Notes: generated from the sequence alone by a model not told the origin. A stretch of DNA of 64,000 nt from Posidonia oceanica (GCA_037176725.1 JAZBRS010000026.1:100857501-100921500); one strand, 5' to 3'. Numbered from the stretch's first letter, positions 42,614 to 55,714 are shown. Made by a program: numbers and translations.

Positions 42614-43099
42614 TTTTTTTTTAAACAGTAAAATATTATATATTATTGCAAAAATATACTTGACTATAAGTACCACCACTAAGTATACATAATAGTATTT
42701 ATTTCCTCCAAGTACGGGAGAAAGTCAAAATTAAGTACAGTTCTGCATCTTGGGCAGGATCAAAACAAACATCAAGCTTGGTAGAACCAAAATAAACACC
42801 AAATATCAAGTTACAGTATTGATTACAAAATAGTCAAGCAGAAACTAATCTGTCGCTGGATCAGCAAAGCCGGAGATGGCTGCAGATGAAGAAGGCTGAG
42901 ATCCGCTAGCTGGAGGCATAGAAGGAACATCCGAGGTGAGATGAGTTTGGTCCCAACCTTGTTTGACTTGGCAAAGAATTTAGGATAAAGTATCCTACTC
43001 GGCTTCCAACTTGCCTGCCAAAGATGAAACCAAAAGCAAAACATGTTGAAATATTGACTTAATATTTCTACCAGAATTCCTAAGATAACAACATTTCAA

Positions 43100-43816
43100 T
43101 TAAGCCAAAAAAGTCCAAAAGATGGCCAGTACTAAGGAAATCCAACATTGATAAGAGAGATTGAGCTTAAGCACATGATAATAGGAGAATATCTCAGATA
43201 TTTTGTTACATCTCAAGAGATTATCTGCATCTGATAGTAAAAAATCCCAAATAACTCTAGGAGCATTACAGTAAAATAAAATGTGTTGAGTAGATTCTAC
43301 AGAATAACTATAAATATCACAAGACAAGGTACTAGTCTAGCCCCTTTTATGTAAGTTAACCTTAGAGAGAATTTTGTCGTGACAAGCAAACCAAGCAAAG
43401 ACCTTAACTTTCAAAGGTACTGAATTCTTCCAAAAAGACTTATTAAACATAGACCTGTGTCCACCATCATTCAGAAGATTATAACAACTCTTAACAGAAA
43501 AAACTGAGCTGCTAGTAAGATATCATGAAACCACATCATCACAGTCAGTTAGTTGGACAGAATTAAGAATCCCATAGAACCTAGCAGTTCCAAGGCCTAA
43601 AGCAAGGTTAGAATTGAGCATTTGATTTTCAAAATATGTCTGACCCTTAGCCAAATATGTCCATAACAGCTTTTGCAAGGAACATTTTCTGTTTATTGCC
43701 AAAGAATAAAGGTCAGGGAAGTCATATTTTAAAGGGCCATTAAAACCCCAATGATCATGCCAAAACAATACCTTCCTTCCATTATTCACTGTATACCTCA
43801 GGAAAGGAGCAATCAC
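43100..43816 (-). pseudogene. LINE ORF2 C-terminal zf-RVT region
   Basis: VNNGRKVLFWHDHW (43523-43816), then, in another frame, CDIYSYSVESTQHILFYC with APRVIWDF, the zinc-binding domain found at the end of plant LINE reverse transcriptases. A stop near 43520 and a frame change separate them. Confidence 0.75.
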
Positions 43817-43837
43817 TAGGTAATATGCTCAGAGTTG

Positions 43838-45531
43838 CTACCAGAGTGGGGAAGAATGCCTAGAGAAAGTTTTTAGTAATGCACCAAACCCATTTCGGTA
43901 GAAATATCTACTTTTAATGACGGAGGGCCATTTAAGACAAGTATTGCTACTCAGAAGTTGCCAAAGGAGCTTACATTTAAGGACAACACATAAACTTCTA
44001 AGATTAATAATACCTAGCCCATCTTGATTTTTATGCCTACAAATCTTATTCCATTTCATAAGTCGAATTCCTGAGGGGCTACAAGGATTTGAAGTCCACA
44101 GGAACCTCCTACGCAGTCTGTCTAACTCTTTCTCCACTCTAGTAGGTAGATGTAGCATAGAAAGATAATAGGTAGGCACTGCAGAGAGGACTGAATTAAG
44201 GAGGGTAAGCCTTCCACCAATGGATAAGTATTTTGATTTCCAAGATTCAAGCTTACCTGTAACTTTATCAATGACTCCAGTCCAATCATTATAAGATACC
44301 TTCCTATAGTGGAGGGGGAGCCCTAAGTATGACAATGGAAGGGAAGATTGGGAGCAACCTAGCATACTACTGTATCTATTGATTATGTCCTCAGAAATAC
44401 TAATCCCAGTAAGAGAGGATTTGTAGAAGTTAATCTTAAGCCCAGCACAAGCTTGGAAACAACACAAGATTCTCTTAAGATTAATTATACAACAGTCTGA
44501 AAGCTCCAAAAAGATGAGAGTATCATCAGCATATTGTATATTCATAACCTCAGGGCCATTATGAGGATATTTGATGCCTTCAATAAGTTTGTTTTGCCTT
44601 CCTAAGTGAAGAATCCTATTAAGGACATGGGTAACCATGATAAACAACAAAGGAGATAAAGGATCCCCCTGTCTCAATCCATTGGAGGCTGCAAAAAACC
44701 CTCTTGGAGATCCATTGACCAGGATAGAGAAATTGGCTAAGTGTATACACCTTTTGACCCAATTTATCCATTTATCACCAAATCCAAAACCTTTCAGAGT
44801 GTTAATGAGAAATTCCCAATTAACATTATCAAAGACTTTTTCAAAGTCCAACTTAAGCATTAAACCTGGTCTATTAGAGGTATGAAGCAAGTGTAGTGTT
44901 TCTTGAGCCATAAGAAAACAATTACTTATATTATGCCCTGGTAGAAAGGCACATTGACAATTATCCATCAATTTATTAAGAATAGGGCTTAATCTTGTAG
45001 CAAGACACTTTGAGATAATCTTGTAACTGTTGTTTAAGAGGCTAATAGGCCTAAAGTCTTGGATTCTCTCTGTCCTTCTCTTTTTGGGGATGAGAGCAAT
45101 AAAGATTTGATTAATACTACTCAAAGTATCCAAATCTTTTGGTTGATGGAAAAATTGAAATAATTCTACCAAGTCAGGTTTAATCATATTCCAAAAGTGA
45201 TGATAAAAACAAAGAGGAAATCCATCAGGACCAGGAGATTTCTCTCCAGGTAAAGAGAAGACACTCTGCTTGATTTCCTCTTCAGAGAACATGATTTCAA
45301 GAGATTGAGGCTGAGGGACCTTATAAGGCAATACTAGATCCCAGTTCAAAGAAACCTGTCTGAATGATGTCTTATTGAAGATAGAGAAAAAATAGCTTGT
45401 GATAGTATTACAAACTTGGATAGGGGATTCAGACCAGGTATTGTTAATGACCAAGGATGAGATAGTATTATTTCCTCTTCTGCAATTAACTATCTTATGA
45501 AAGAAGTGTTTAAGTCTCCTTCCTTAAGCCA
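43838..45531 (-). pseudogene. LINE ORF2 reverse transcriptase
   Basis: Copies LINE RNA at the nicked target. The long frame (43838-45454, 538 residues) has GEKSPGPDGFPLCFYHHFW, FRPISLLNNSYKIISKCLA, GLRQGDPLSPLLFIM and YADDTLIF, so all core motifs and the YADD catalytic pair are intact. The preceding linker (WLKEGDLNTSF, to 45531) is in another frame after a stop. Only this domain remains readable end to end. Confidence 0.9.
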
Positions 45532-46611
45532 TTAGACCCTAGAGTGTTGTTTCCAATATAATTCTTGACCCAAAAGAATATTAAAATGCTCTCTTCTCAA
45601 GGATTGTTTAAGCTGCCAATCATCTATAGATCGAGGTGAAGACTTTACTAAGACATCCAGCCTATGAATATCTGCTTCAATTTCCTCTAATCTAGCATTG
45701 TGGTCATTCCTATGGGTAAGAAGCCAATGCTTAATGGCTTCCTTGACAGCCTTCAATTTATAAGAGAATTTTTTAATAGGGTCAGCATTGGACAAGAAAT
45801 CTTCCCAAGATTGTTGAACAAGACTCCCAAACCCATCAGAGAGCAGCCAAGTCCTGTAAAACCTAAAAGAGAAAGGACACCACCTAAGGAGCTTAGTATC
45901 TAGACATATAGGAATATGATCAGAAATAAGCCTAGCCTTCCTAATGCAAATAGACCTAAGGAAGTGAGAGTCCCAACTAGGAGAGACTAAGAACCGATCA
46001 AGTTTTACCATGATAGTCTCCTCCTGAAAATTAGACCAAGTATAGGAACAGTTGGAAGGGGAGAGACCACTAAGACTGGACTCAGTAATAAAATTGGCCA
46101 TCAATGTAGAGGAAGAAGATCTATTAGACTTTTCATAGGAGAATCTAATGAGATTAAAATCTCCTCCTACTACCCAATTATCACCCACAAAACTATGTAA
46201 GTTATGGAGCTCATCCAGAAACTGCAATTTCAAGGGATGAGTGCATGGTCCATACACTCTTGTGAGCCACCAGGTAAATGAATCAGAAAAGTTCTAAAAC
46301 TGAATTGATAGGGAAAAGGTTCCTAGATACATGCTAAGTTTAGACACCAAAGAGGCATCCAAATCCATCAGGATACCCCCAACATTACCCTAAGATGGAG
46401 GGAGATCCCAAGCATTTAACTTACCACCCCTAATAGATCTAAGAAGGGCAGGGGAGAAAGAATCAGTCTTTATTTCACTAACAATAAGCAAGCCACATTT
46501 CGTCCTGCGCACCATATTCCTAAGTTCCCTACGTTTCTTACTGCTACCTAGACCTCTGACAATCCAAGCAAGAATAATCATGGGGGCAGAAAAATTAAAA
46601 ACGTAGAGCAT
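45532..46611 (-). pseudogene. LINE ORF2 endonuclease
   Basis: An APE-type endonuclease that nicks the target. The N-terminal part (46390-46611) has ILAWIVRGLGSSKKRREL, where the usual metal-site Asn of WNVRG is Ile, and the Glu of SEIKTD. After stops it continues (45532-46257) with YGPCTHP, VVGGDFNLIRF, LDRFLVS and SDHIPICL, which hold the catalytic Asp, Asn, Asp and His. Inactive through breaks and the Ile change. Confidence 0.85.
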
Positions 46612-46663
46612 GAATCTGCTCTACACAATCATGATTATGATCTAAATTAATCTTAGGTAGGCC

Positions 46664-48433
46664 TTATTGCATTCTGACTTGATCAAGGAACCATCCAACC
46701 TCTAAGAAATCAGTAAAAACTATTTCTATCTGAGAGCAAAATCTTACAAATTCCTCATAAGAGTCCCATGACAAAATATCATAAGAAAATATATCCGTAA
46801 CAGATGATGCATTTAAAGTACTGGAAGAGTTCAAGGGTGAAGCTGAAGATGAAGTATTAATAGAGTAAGGAACTCTAACATCATGTATAGTGGGGCTAGA
46901 AGGAATTTTAATCAAATCACCTATATCAGGGGCCGGATTCGCAGAGGGCAGGGGGGAAGAAGGGGCACAAGTCCCAGTCTCATCTTCAGATTCGTCATTC
47001 TCAAGTTCCTTTAAGGCCACCAGAAGTGCTTGTCTTTGAGACTTTTTTTATTTTTTGACTTTGGAATCCTGGGCCCTAGCAGCTTTATTTGAAGATTTAA
47101 TCTTAGGAGCGGCAATAGGTAGCTTTGTAGAAGGGAAGGAGCGGGTACTTGTAACATCTGCAAGCTCAGAACTCGTGTGGACGGCACTCATAGGGTTTGA
47201 CACCATGGGAGGGATCGGGGAAACACCCTTACCCGAGTGAGGAGGAATAGCCTCTCTAGAGTCTTTAGACCAAGGCCAGTATTGATCAGAAGGAGCATTA
47301 ACCCCAGGAACTTCTGGCCAAGGACAAGGTAAGAGTCCTAGTTCAACAAAAGGGGAAAATTTTCTCTGAGAACAGCCCTGATTATGCCCAGCATCTACTT
47401 GCCCCCCTCTACCAGACCCTAAAGACCTAATCCACTTATACCTTGAGCTCTGACCCTGGCCCCAATTGCCACGGCCCCCTATTCCTTTTGTAGCCTTTGT
47501 ACTATTTACCATAAGGCTTACGAGAGTCCCTATAGGAGTATGAACCCATAGAGAAAGGACCGAGGCCCCAAGAAGAACCAGAGGGAGCACAAATATCCCA
47601 TATTCTGTTAAAACGAATGGGATAAACTAGACAGCCAAAAGAAAAGTAGCGTAGATCAGGAAGGTCTTTGCCCAAGTGAAGCCTAGTTTTAACTTTTGCA
47701 AATCCTAGGAATCGAGCCTGAACATTAACAAAATCCACCTTGAATAGCTCAGCAAATTCGGCAAGCATGCGATGAAAAAGATTAACACTCCAGAGATGAT
47801 GAGGGATCCCTTCTTTTCGGATCCAAAAGCCCTCGTCTCTCAGGGTGAAGATAGAGCAAGAATTGACAAACTAGGAGGAGAAGGACATAGAGGTATTGGA
47901 CACCACCATACCAGAGCGATTGATCATGTCTTCTATAAGAGCTTGAGAGGAGAACTTTACAAGGAATCGACCCTAGGACACATCAAAAACATCCAAGTCT
48001 AAAGGATGAGACCAAAAGCGAGCAAGATGGGCCAACAAGTCCTCTTTGGACAACTGGGTGGTCACTAATGCATAGGTAGAAATATATTCTAACTGGTCAT
48101 AGGTGCCATCCGAGGGTGGGATGGCAATAGGGTACTGAGGTGTTTGACCCACCATCAATGCTCGTCTAACAGGAGAACGGGCCCTCCTAATAAAGCTGTG
48201 CAAGAATCTACATATGGAGATGGAATGGTTAGGTGAGTGGCATTTAAAACAATAGCCATGGAATCTACATTGTCGTTTATAATACCCCCGATGGCCGTAA
48301 TTAAAACACCTACCTCCCCGAGCACAGAAGAGGTGTAACGGAGAGGGAGGACGCTTGCGAGTCACCACCATCCAACCACCCTCCGGAGACAAGTGCTCGA
48401 CGGGATCCGAAGTCAGAGATGAAGGAGATATGG
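46664..48433 (-). pseudogene. LINE ORF1 (nucleic-acid-binding protein)
   Basis: ORF1 coats LINE RNA. Upstream part (to 47973): GGWMVVTRKRPPSP, then two zinc knuckles: CFNYGHRGYYKRQC, degenerate, with Tyr replacing a Cys and a His, and CFKCHSPNHSISIC, an intact CX2CX4HX4C. Middle part (47502-47768): ELFKVDFVNVQARFLGFAKV. The C-terminal part (46664-47590) is Ser/Pro-rich. Four frames with stops. The first codons lie beyond the LTR junction at 48433. Confidence 0.75.
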
Positions 48434-51024
48434 TGTAATGACCCAAGTCGCTACCAACAAAAAAACCATTAGCCCAAATAAATTTAAACATAAACCAACT
48501 GTTACATTTACAATTATTCATAGGCTAATAGAACAATATCTGCCAGGCACCTGCAGTAGACGACTACATGACTCCCACTATGTCCATTATGAACCAGAAA
48601 CAGCTAACCATCTGCACTGCAACTAAAACTACAAGGAAAACACGTGAGTGACTAGAAATTGTCACCCAGCACACACCTCATGAAAAACCATGTCAAAACC
48701 GAAATAAAATCCCAATAAAGAAATAAACCGGTCGAACCACCAAGTCCAAACCAATATCATCATTTCATTTTATAAAAACATCTTTCCCAAAGCCCATAAA
48801 CCAAAATAGAGAGAACATCACATATATTGAATCTCAATTCATCACTCGAGCCCACCGGCCAAAACACAGCAAAAGCCACTATACCGCCAAAGTGGGAAAA
48901 GCTCTAGGCCCAATACGGCCAGCAATATCAAATCACAAGTCCCGCAAACAAGAACAATAATGAGTCGTGTTGCCCAACGCCAAGCAATCAACTCTGGCCT
49001 CAAGCAGTAGCCAGGGACTCATCCCCGAACTCACCGCACTGCCACGGACACCCACCCTAGGGAGGAGCGTGCCCGTCTCGGCATCCTCCCACTAAAAGGA
49101 GCCTCAAAAGCAATCCCCACCTGGGAAAGCTACTCACCCCACCTGGGCGAGCTGTCCTCACTTAGGACAGAACCACAGGGCACACCACATCGGTGCCCGC
49201 AAACGCTGTGCTTCGAACCACTCACGTGATCCTCAACACCTCAAGGCGAGTCTCGGTGCCCCATAGCGACTAGGGTATCATGCCCAGCTACGCAGGAGTA
49301 TCATACCTCTCGTGTTCGCTGCCACGATACCTCTAGGTACAGACGACACCCTGATCCCCAGACCTCAACCTAGGCGAAGTATGTGACACACCAGGAACAC
49401 CGTCGCATTCTCGGGTCCAGGCCACACAACTCCCAGGTTTTGGCTCCCAACAAAACCTCGGCGAAATCCTTTGAAAATACATCCATCTTTTCTTGAAAAC
49501 CCTCTTTGAAAACATTTATCAAGCCACAAGATAACCATAGGCTAAAGCATAACTAAATCATAATTAATAAATAATTAAAACCCACTAAAAACAGGCCTAG
49601 AATAGTCTCAGGCACTGGTTTGGCAGACCGGAAGTTTCCAATTGATCGAACCAAAGGTCTGGTTCCAGTTCCAAACCTAGGTTCGGCAGACCGGAATCTT
49701 CCGGTCGATCGGACTAGAGGGCTTGGTTCCGTTCCAGGCCCTGGTTCGGTAGACCGAAGGTTTTTGGTCTACTGAATTGTCCCCTGCCACGGCATGCTGG
49801 AAGATTTCGGCACGCCAAATCAGGGCACAGCCGGGCAAAACCTGTATTTTCCCGAAAATCCCATTTTCTATACATTCAACCAAAATCAACATTTAATATA
49901 CCAAAATGAACATATGGAGATAAGGAATCCATCCATACCAAAATCATGGCATTCCAAGGCATATAACTCATGAAATCACCAGAAAACCACATATCATGCA
50001 TTTATCAATCGAAACCAAATATCTTCGATTAAAACTCATATATTCAACCAAAAATCACCAAACCACTTCCATTGCATTCAAATCATTGCAAGGAACACAT
50101 ATATATCATTATCAAGCTATTTTAGAAGAAAGGTGTGAGGTGTGCACCTTATGAGATAGGGGCACCCACTGCCTCCTCTGGCGCTCAACCACCTCGATCT
50201 CCGGTGATCCACCGCGGCTCTAAGTGGCTTGAGACCTTCCTCAAAGCTCGCTCGACCACCACACGACGACTGGAGACCACCCAAGCTAGGAATCACTGCA
50301 CCCACCTCGCAACAGCCATTGAGCAAGGTTAGGCCATGGAAGAGGGGAAACGAACTCAAAAACACTCCGTGGAGCTTGACTTACCTCCACCGAAGCTCAA
50401 CCACGGGAGAGGAGCTCGTCGACGATACAACCTCCTCGGCCTCTGGGTGCAACTCCAAGCTGCGCCAACTACCACTCGCACACACGGACAGGGGAAAGGT
50501 TGGGGATGAGGAGGAAGAGATGGGGAAGAAGGGGAGGTGGAGAAAGGAGGGAGGAGATGGAGTGAGGGGGAAGGAGGGGAAAGGAGATGGATGAGCTTGG
50601 GGAGGAAGATAGGAGCGTACACCATCACCTAGAGAGGACAGGATACACACAGAGAGAGAGAGAGAGGGAGAAATGAGGGAGATGGGGAGAGGAGGAGGAG
50701 GTGGAGGAGATGAGTGGGGGGGAGGGAAGTGAGTGGAAGAGAGTGAGAGACGAGAGGGATGAGTGGAAGGAGAGAGAGAGGAATGAGGTGGAGAAAGAGA
50801 GGGGAGGAGGAGTGTGAGTTGCTGGAGGAGTGTTGCAGCCATGTAGATTTATAATCACAGCCATAGCAAATGCAGAAGCACGGGTGCGAAGCTTTCGTGG
50901 GAGAAGTGGATCTTGCACCCTCACCAACCGGCACAGACACCGCGAATCTAGCTGCAGCAATGCACCAAAACAACAATGCCAGGTGGTCCCACACATAGTG
51001 ATATGCTGGGTAAATTGCACAACA
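48434..51024 (-). repeat. LTR of a further Ty3-like element (solo or partial)
   Basis: On the - strand starts TGTTGTGCAATTTACCC (about 51024) and ends GACTTGGGTCATTACA (48434), where it meets LINE ORF1. It has a C/T-rich leader (50840-50400), a donor GGAG|GTAAGT near 50385, and A/T-rich downstream DNA, the layout of Tekay/Del LTRs. The start is approximate; no target duplication could be matched because X follows at 51070. No gene. Confidence 0.55.
49612..49790 (-). repeat. Three about 65-bp repeats with inverted motif
   Basis: Units contain GGTTCGGCAGACCGGAA and a partly inverted TTCCGGTCGATCGGAC; unit 3 is shorter. Good for a local hairpin in each unit. Confidence 0.7.
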
Positions 51025-51069
51025 CACCCCTAAGAATTAGGAAAATCAAGAGATGCAGAAGATAAGGAC

Positions 51070-54000
51070 TATAGTAACCAGTAAAATCGGCACGTCCATG
51101 CACGCTGCCAAAGCTCGTGCACACCGACCGATGATAGGCCACTGATAACGGTGGATCTGAGGAGGGACATTCGACTCGAAAAACACCAGAAAAGTAGGGA
51201 CGAACGCAAAAGGAAAACAAAAGAAAAGACAAGGAGTCGCCACCTAGTCTATTAAAACGGAAAGACTAGGAAAACCATATGCAAATCATGCAAAAAAAGC
51301 TTATGCACTTTAAAAGTATGCAAAATCCGATCCAAGTGTATGACACAAAGTCAATGCGGTCCAGAGAAAGGGTAAGGACTCCTGTTACGTGCAGGGAAGG
51401 TGTTAGGCACGCTCGACACGTCTGAGGAATCGGTCTTTCTAGACTGATCCACTGTTATGTGGCAAATGTTGGCAAATAAATGCCGATTTATGTTCACCCT
51501 AAAGCGATATGTAGTATGCGATTATAAACCATGCAAAGCTTAGCAAATCGAGTTTAAAACGACTAAACAAAGTTAAAACATTGCGATAAAGTGATAAATG
51601 AACTCGAGAGATAAAACTTAAAGTTAAGGAAGCGACTAAACAAAACACAAGGCTTCCAAATGAAATGAATAAACAGGAAATATAACTAAAGTCAAATGGT
51701 ATGGATAAACAAAAGATAACCAAAGTTGAAAGAAACAGACAAACAAGACACAAGGCTGCTGCATGGGACAAGTAAACAAGAATCATAACTAAAGCCAAAC
51801 GGGATAAGTAAATAGGATATAAAACAAAAGTTAAAATGAAACAAGTAAACAGCATATAATGCTGTTAAAGGAAACGAATCAGAAACAAGACTAGAGCAGA
51901 ATAAGATAAATAACAGGGTATAACTAAAGCTAAGTGAAACCTAAAGAAAGACAAAGCACAATTGGGCTAGATGAAACAAGTAAACCAGGTAAAAGATGGC
52001 CAAAGGAAGGTTCTGCCCACTATCTGTATACTGCAAAATACGCGCAGCCTACACGCACAGACTATACGCGCATCAGTTTGCTGTTCCAGACAGCGAACTC
52101 CATCACTCAATCTAGCTATGCCAATGAAATCAAAACAAGAAAACAAGGACATGGCAAGCTAGAGCATATATCCAGGTACAAATCCATGCAATTAGATTCC
52201 TAAATGGGTGCAGAGGAAGGTGCGAAACCTTGGCTCCAAAGTCGGCCTGAACTGCCAAACACGTGCACAGAATACGTGCACCAGGTTCGACAGTTCAGAC
52301 GACGAACTTTGGCGGTCAATTCAGCCATGCAAATGGTTGTGAAATATGAAATAGAATGCATGCAGACCTTGATGGCATACTAGGGAACACACTCATGCAA
52401 TTACAACTAAAATGGGTGCATGGGAAGGTGCGAAACCTTGGCTCAAAAGTCAGCCTGAACTGCCAAACATGCACACGGAATACGCACACTAGGTTCGACA
52501 GTTCAGACGACGAACTTTGGCGGTCGATTCAGCCATGCAAATGGTTGTGAAATATGAAATAGAATGCATGCAGACCTAGATGGCATACTAGGGAACACAC
52601 TCATGCAATTACAACTAAAATGGGTGCATGGGAAGGTGCGAAACCTTGGCTCAAAAGTTGACCTGAACTACCAAACACGCGCACAGAATATGCACACCAG
52701 GTTCGACAGTTCAGACGACGAACTTTGGCGGTCAATTCAGCCATGCAAATGGTTGTGAAATATGAAATAGAATGCATGCAGACCTAGATGGCATACTAGG
52801 GAACACACTCATGCAATTACAACTAAAATGGGTGCATGGGAAGGTGCGAAACTTTGGCTCAAAAGTCAGCCTGAACTGCCAAACACTTGCACGGAATACT
52901 TGCACTAGGTTCGACAGTTCAGACGACGAACATTGGCGGTCGATTCAGCCATGCAAATGGTTATAAAAGTTGGAAATAAACACATGCAAACATAGACGGC
53001 ATAGTAAGGAGTGTGGGCATGGGTTTAACTAGGGAAGCGGGTGCCTGGATCTTTTCCCCAACCTCTGTGGCTTCGTCGGCCGGAAATGGGAAGTTCGCCG
53101 ACCTTGGTGAGGGCTGAGAGCCTCCGAGACGCGACTGAGGAACTCCAAGACGTCCGGGGAAGGTCCAGGAGATGCATGGGATCTAGTACGAGCAATAAAA
53201 GGTGGCCATGGCCTCTTCCCACCTCCGTTGGGCATCCGCCGGTCGTCGATGCGCACGTCCGCCCACGTAGGAGGCCGAGAGGACGCGGGAGACCGTCTGG
53301 GATGTCTACGGGTGCAAAGGAAGAAGCACAACAGTCTAAGGAAGCTAAACGTAGAATAAAAACTGCTGGTCGTATCCCTCTCTGGCCCCTGTCAAATGCC
53401 GGAATTCGCGAGCTTCGTCGGCCGTCTCAACGGCAGCGAGCTTGTGAGCTCCTGTGAAGCGTGATGGAGGCCAAGGAAGAAGGGGGAAAGGACCGAAATG
53501 CAAATGGGAGACAATGCAAGCTCCGAGACGCACCGTGTCGCACATTCAGTGGCCGGACAGCCTCATGCGGGCGGTGGACGTCTCCGGAGAAGGAAACCCA
53601 ACTTAAAAAGGAGGTAAAAATGCTACAATTAAATAAAGAAAAGGCGTGAAAACATTCATGCTGCATCAAAGAGTAAAACTAGATGGAGGGAGAGTGGGTT
53701 ACCTACACGGAGCTACTGCAGCTGTCGTCTTCAGCATCGACGGAGTTGTGTGTGGTCGAAGCTCGACGGGAAGCGATGCTGGAGACCAGTGCAAGGCTGG
53801 GAATCACTTGGGAAGGTTCGCTCAAGCTCACTGAAGGTCGAGGGAGGCTTGAGGGGCTCTGGATTTCTCTCAATTCTCCTTGCAACTGATGAAAGGTGGT
53901 GAACTTCGGTGGTGGGTTCTGGGTTTTGATCAAGGGGGCCAATCGAGTGGGACGGCGGTGGCAATGAGGGGGAAGAGGAGGGAAAGGTGGTTGTGGCTGT

Positions 54001-54870
54001 TAGAGGAAGTGGCAGGGAAGTTAGTGAGTAGGCGACGAAGTCACGGTCGGTGTCAGGTGGCAGACGGCCGACGAGTGGGTGGTGAGGAAGCAAGTGGTCG
54101 GCGGTGCAGTGGGCTTGTCAGGCAAGTAAGTGAACTTTGTTTCTAGCGAGTGAGTCGAGTGGAGGTAGTAAGTGGGCTTGACAGCGGAGTGGACGTGAGG
54201 TCGTCGGCATTAGAGGAAGTGAGGCGGTGGTCGAAAAAGTTAAAAATGCAGCCGCGTGGGGGAAGTTCAACTACGGCTGGGGGCTGAGATGGGAGGAGCT
54301 GCGCGAAGCTGGTGGCCGGAGGCTTGAGCCAGATAACCAGGCTACCCAAGGGAGTGCACTGGAGCTCAGGCAGAGGCCGGCTAGCCACGCTACGAAGCAA
54401 GCTAGGTCGACCTGCAACTACTCTGAACCAGGGGAGACGCACAGCAAACACGCAGGTGTTTACACGCATCAGTCTAGATAAGGCTTTTGCATTGGATTCC
54501 TGGCCCATTTCCTTGGAGTTTGGGACCACCAGTGGGCTCTAGGTTGTGGAGGCTAGTGTTGTGGAAGTTTTGGGTCAGTTTGGAAGGTTTTGGGTTAGGT
54601 TTTGGGACTTAAGTCAGGGTTTAGGGTTTAAGTCAGGGATTAGGTTGAAAGTTTGAAAAAAAACTAGAAATTGGGATTTGGATCAAGAGTTAGGGTTTGG
54701 GCTAGGATGAGGGTCCAAGTGTGGTTTGAGATTAAAAATCAGGGTCTAGGCCAAGGTTTGGGTTAAAGGTTGGGTTAGAGTTTAGGATTAGGTTTTGGAT
54801 TGCCAAACCACTATCCGAGCAGGCCTCCAGAGATCGACCAATCATCAGCTGCCAAAATGGGGTGTCAACA
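51070..54870 (-). repeat. X 3' LTR (3801 bp)
   Basis: Starts TGTTGACACCCCATTTTGG next to the PPT and ends GGTTACTATA, where the usual final TACA has mutated. Has CTAAACCC-like sequence near its start, a G/C-rich section (53040-54230), a donor-like GTAG|GTAACC near 53703, 208-bp tandem repeats, the conserved hairpin block near 51391 and the primer-site copy near 51235. The flank AGGAC (51065-51069) is a candidate target duplication. Confidence 0.88.
52203..52975 (-). repeat. 208-bp tandem repeat (about 3.7 copies)
   Basis: Units start near 52204, 52412, 52620 and 52828. Copies 2-4 are nearly identical; the first is more diverged. Each has a GAACTGCCAAAC start and a GTTCGACAGTTCAGACGACGA segment, with a short doublet between them that varies from copy to copy. 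Confidence 0.92.
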
Positions 54871-55015
54871 GATGCCCCTCCCTGAGCGAGGTCAAGGGAA
54901 TCGAGGCCACTGCTCAGGGTTGACAAAGACACCCCGCCTGACATCGCCGGGGGCACAGATGCTATTGGCGTGAGTCACTTATTCGGCGGATGCACCGAAA
55001 GTCACGACTCGTTGC
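54871..55015 (-). other. X polypurine tract and conserved 3' block
   Basis: The - strand reads CTCAGGGAGGGGCATC just before the LTR, and the block before it has TTTCGGTGCATCCGCCGAATAAG-type sequence as in E1 9655-9796. Confidence 0.85.
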
Positions 55016-55296
55016 CTTAATGCGAATGCAAATGCAGATGCTAATGAAAAGGTTGGTGTGCGATGCTAATGCTGATGTTGAACCAATATGCGCTAATGCT
55101 CATTGCACTGAGCTCCGCTGAGGGAGGCACGGGTGATGCATGCGTGTGCGGATACTGTGAATAAGGAAATGCAGTATTGATGTATGTGGAAATAGTGCAA
55201 GATGCGATCCTACTGGGAATGCATATAAGATATGCGGTGCTAGTATGCATGCGATGCTGGTGCAAATCACCTAACATGTGATGTTGGGGCAATGGA

Positions 55297-55705
55297 ACTT
55301 AATGTGTGATGCGAGTACAAAGAACCTATGATCGTAGCTTGGCGCAAAGGGACTTGATGCATGATGCGAATGCAAAGAACCTATGGCAGTGCTCGGTGCA
55401 AAGGGACTTGATGCATGATGTGAATGCAAAGAACCTATGCGCGGTGCTCGGTGCAAAGGGACTTAATGCATGATGCGAGTGTAAAGAACCTATGCGCAAT
55501 GCTCGACGCAAAGGGACTTGATGCATGATGTGAATGCAAAGAACTTATGCACGTTGCTCAACGCAAAGGGACTTGATGCATGATGTGAATGCAAAGAACC
55601 TATGCGTGGTGCTCGGCGCAAAGGGACTTGATGCATGATGTGAATGCAAAGAACCTATGCGCGTTGCTTGGCGCAAAGGGACTTAATGCATGATGTGAAT
55701 GCAAA
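55297..55705 (-). repeat. 55-bp tandem repeat (about 7 copies)
   Basis: Unit (+ strand) ACTTGATGCATGATGTGAAT, then GCAAAGAACCTATGCG, then GTGCTCGGCGCAAAGGG. Copies differ mostly at CG sites and in the GCTCGGCGC part. Confidence 0.9.
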
Positions 55706-55714
55706 TGATTATGA

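Larger units (their letters stand above)
42614..48433 (-). mobile_element. Decayed L1-type LINE
   Basis: Non-LTR element with ORF1 and ORF2 on the - strand and a short poly(A) (T run at 42614-42622) at its 3' end. All frames are broken. The 5' side is cut at 48433 by an LTR. Target duplications could not be tested because the 5' flank is lost. Confidence 0.88.

Noticed and set aside
48434..49917. A shorter LTR ending at 49912 with TATGG flanks (48429-48433 and 49913-49917)
   Set aside because: The sequence runs on smoothly past 49912 in the style of one LTR, and a chance 5-base match over this span is likely. It would, however, restore a plausible LINE ORF1 start, so it deserves a check with other copies.
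54590..54800. Interstitial telomere repeat
   Set aside because: Units are irregular GGGTTTAGG- and GGTTTGGG-like strings with no run of perfect TTTAGGG; they occur at the same place in several LTRs.
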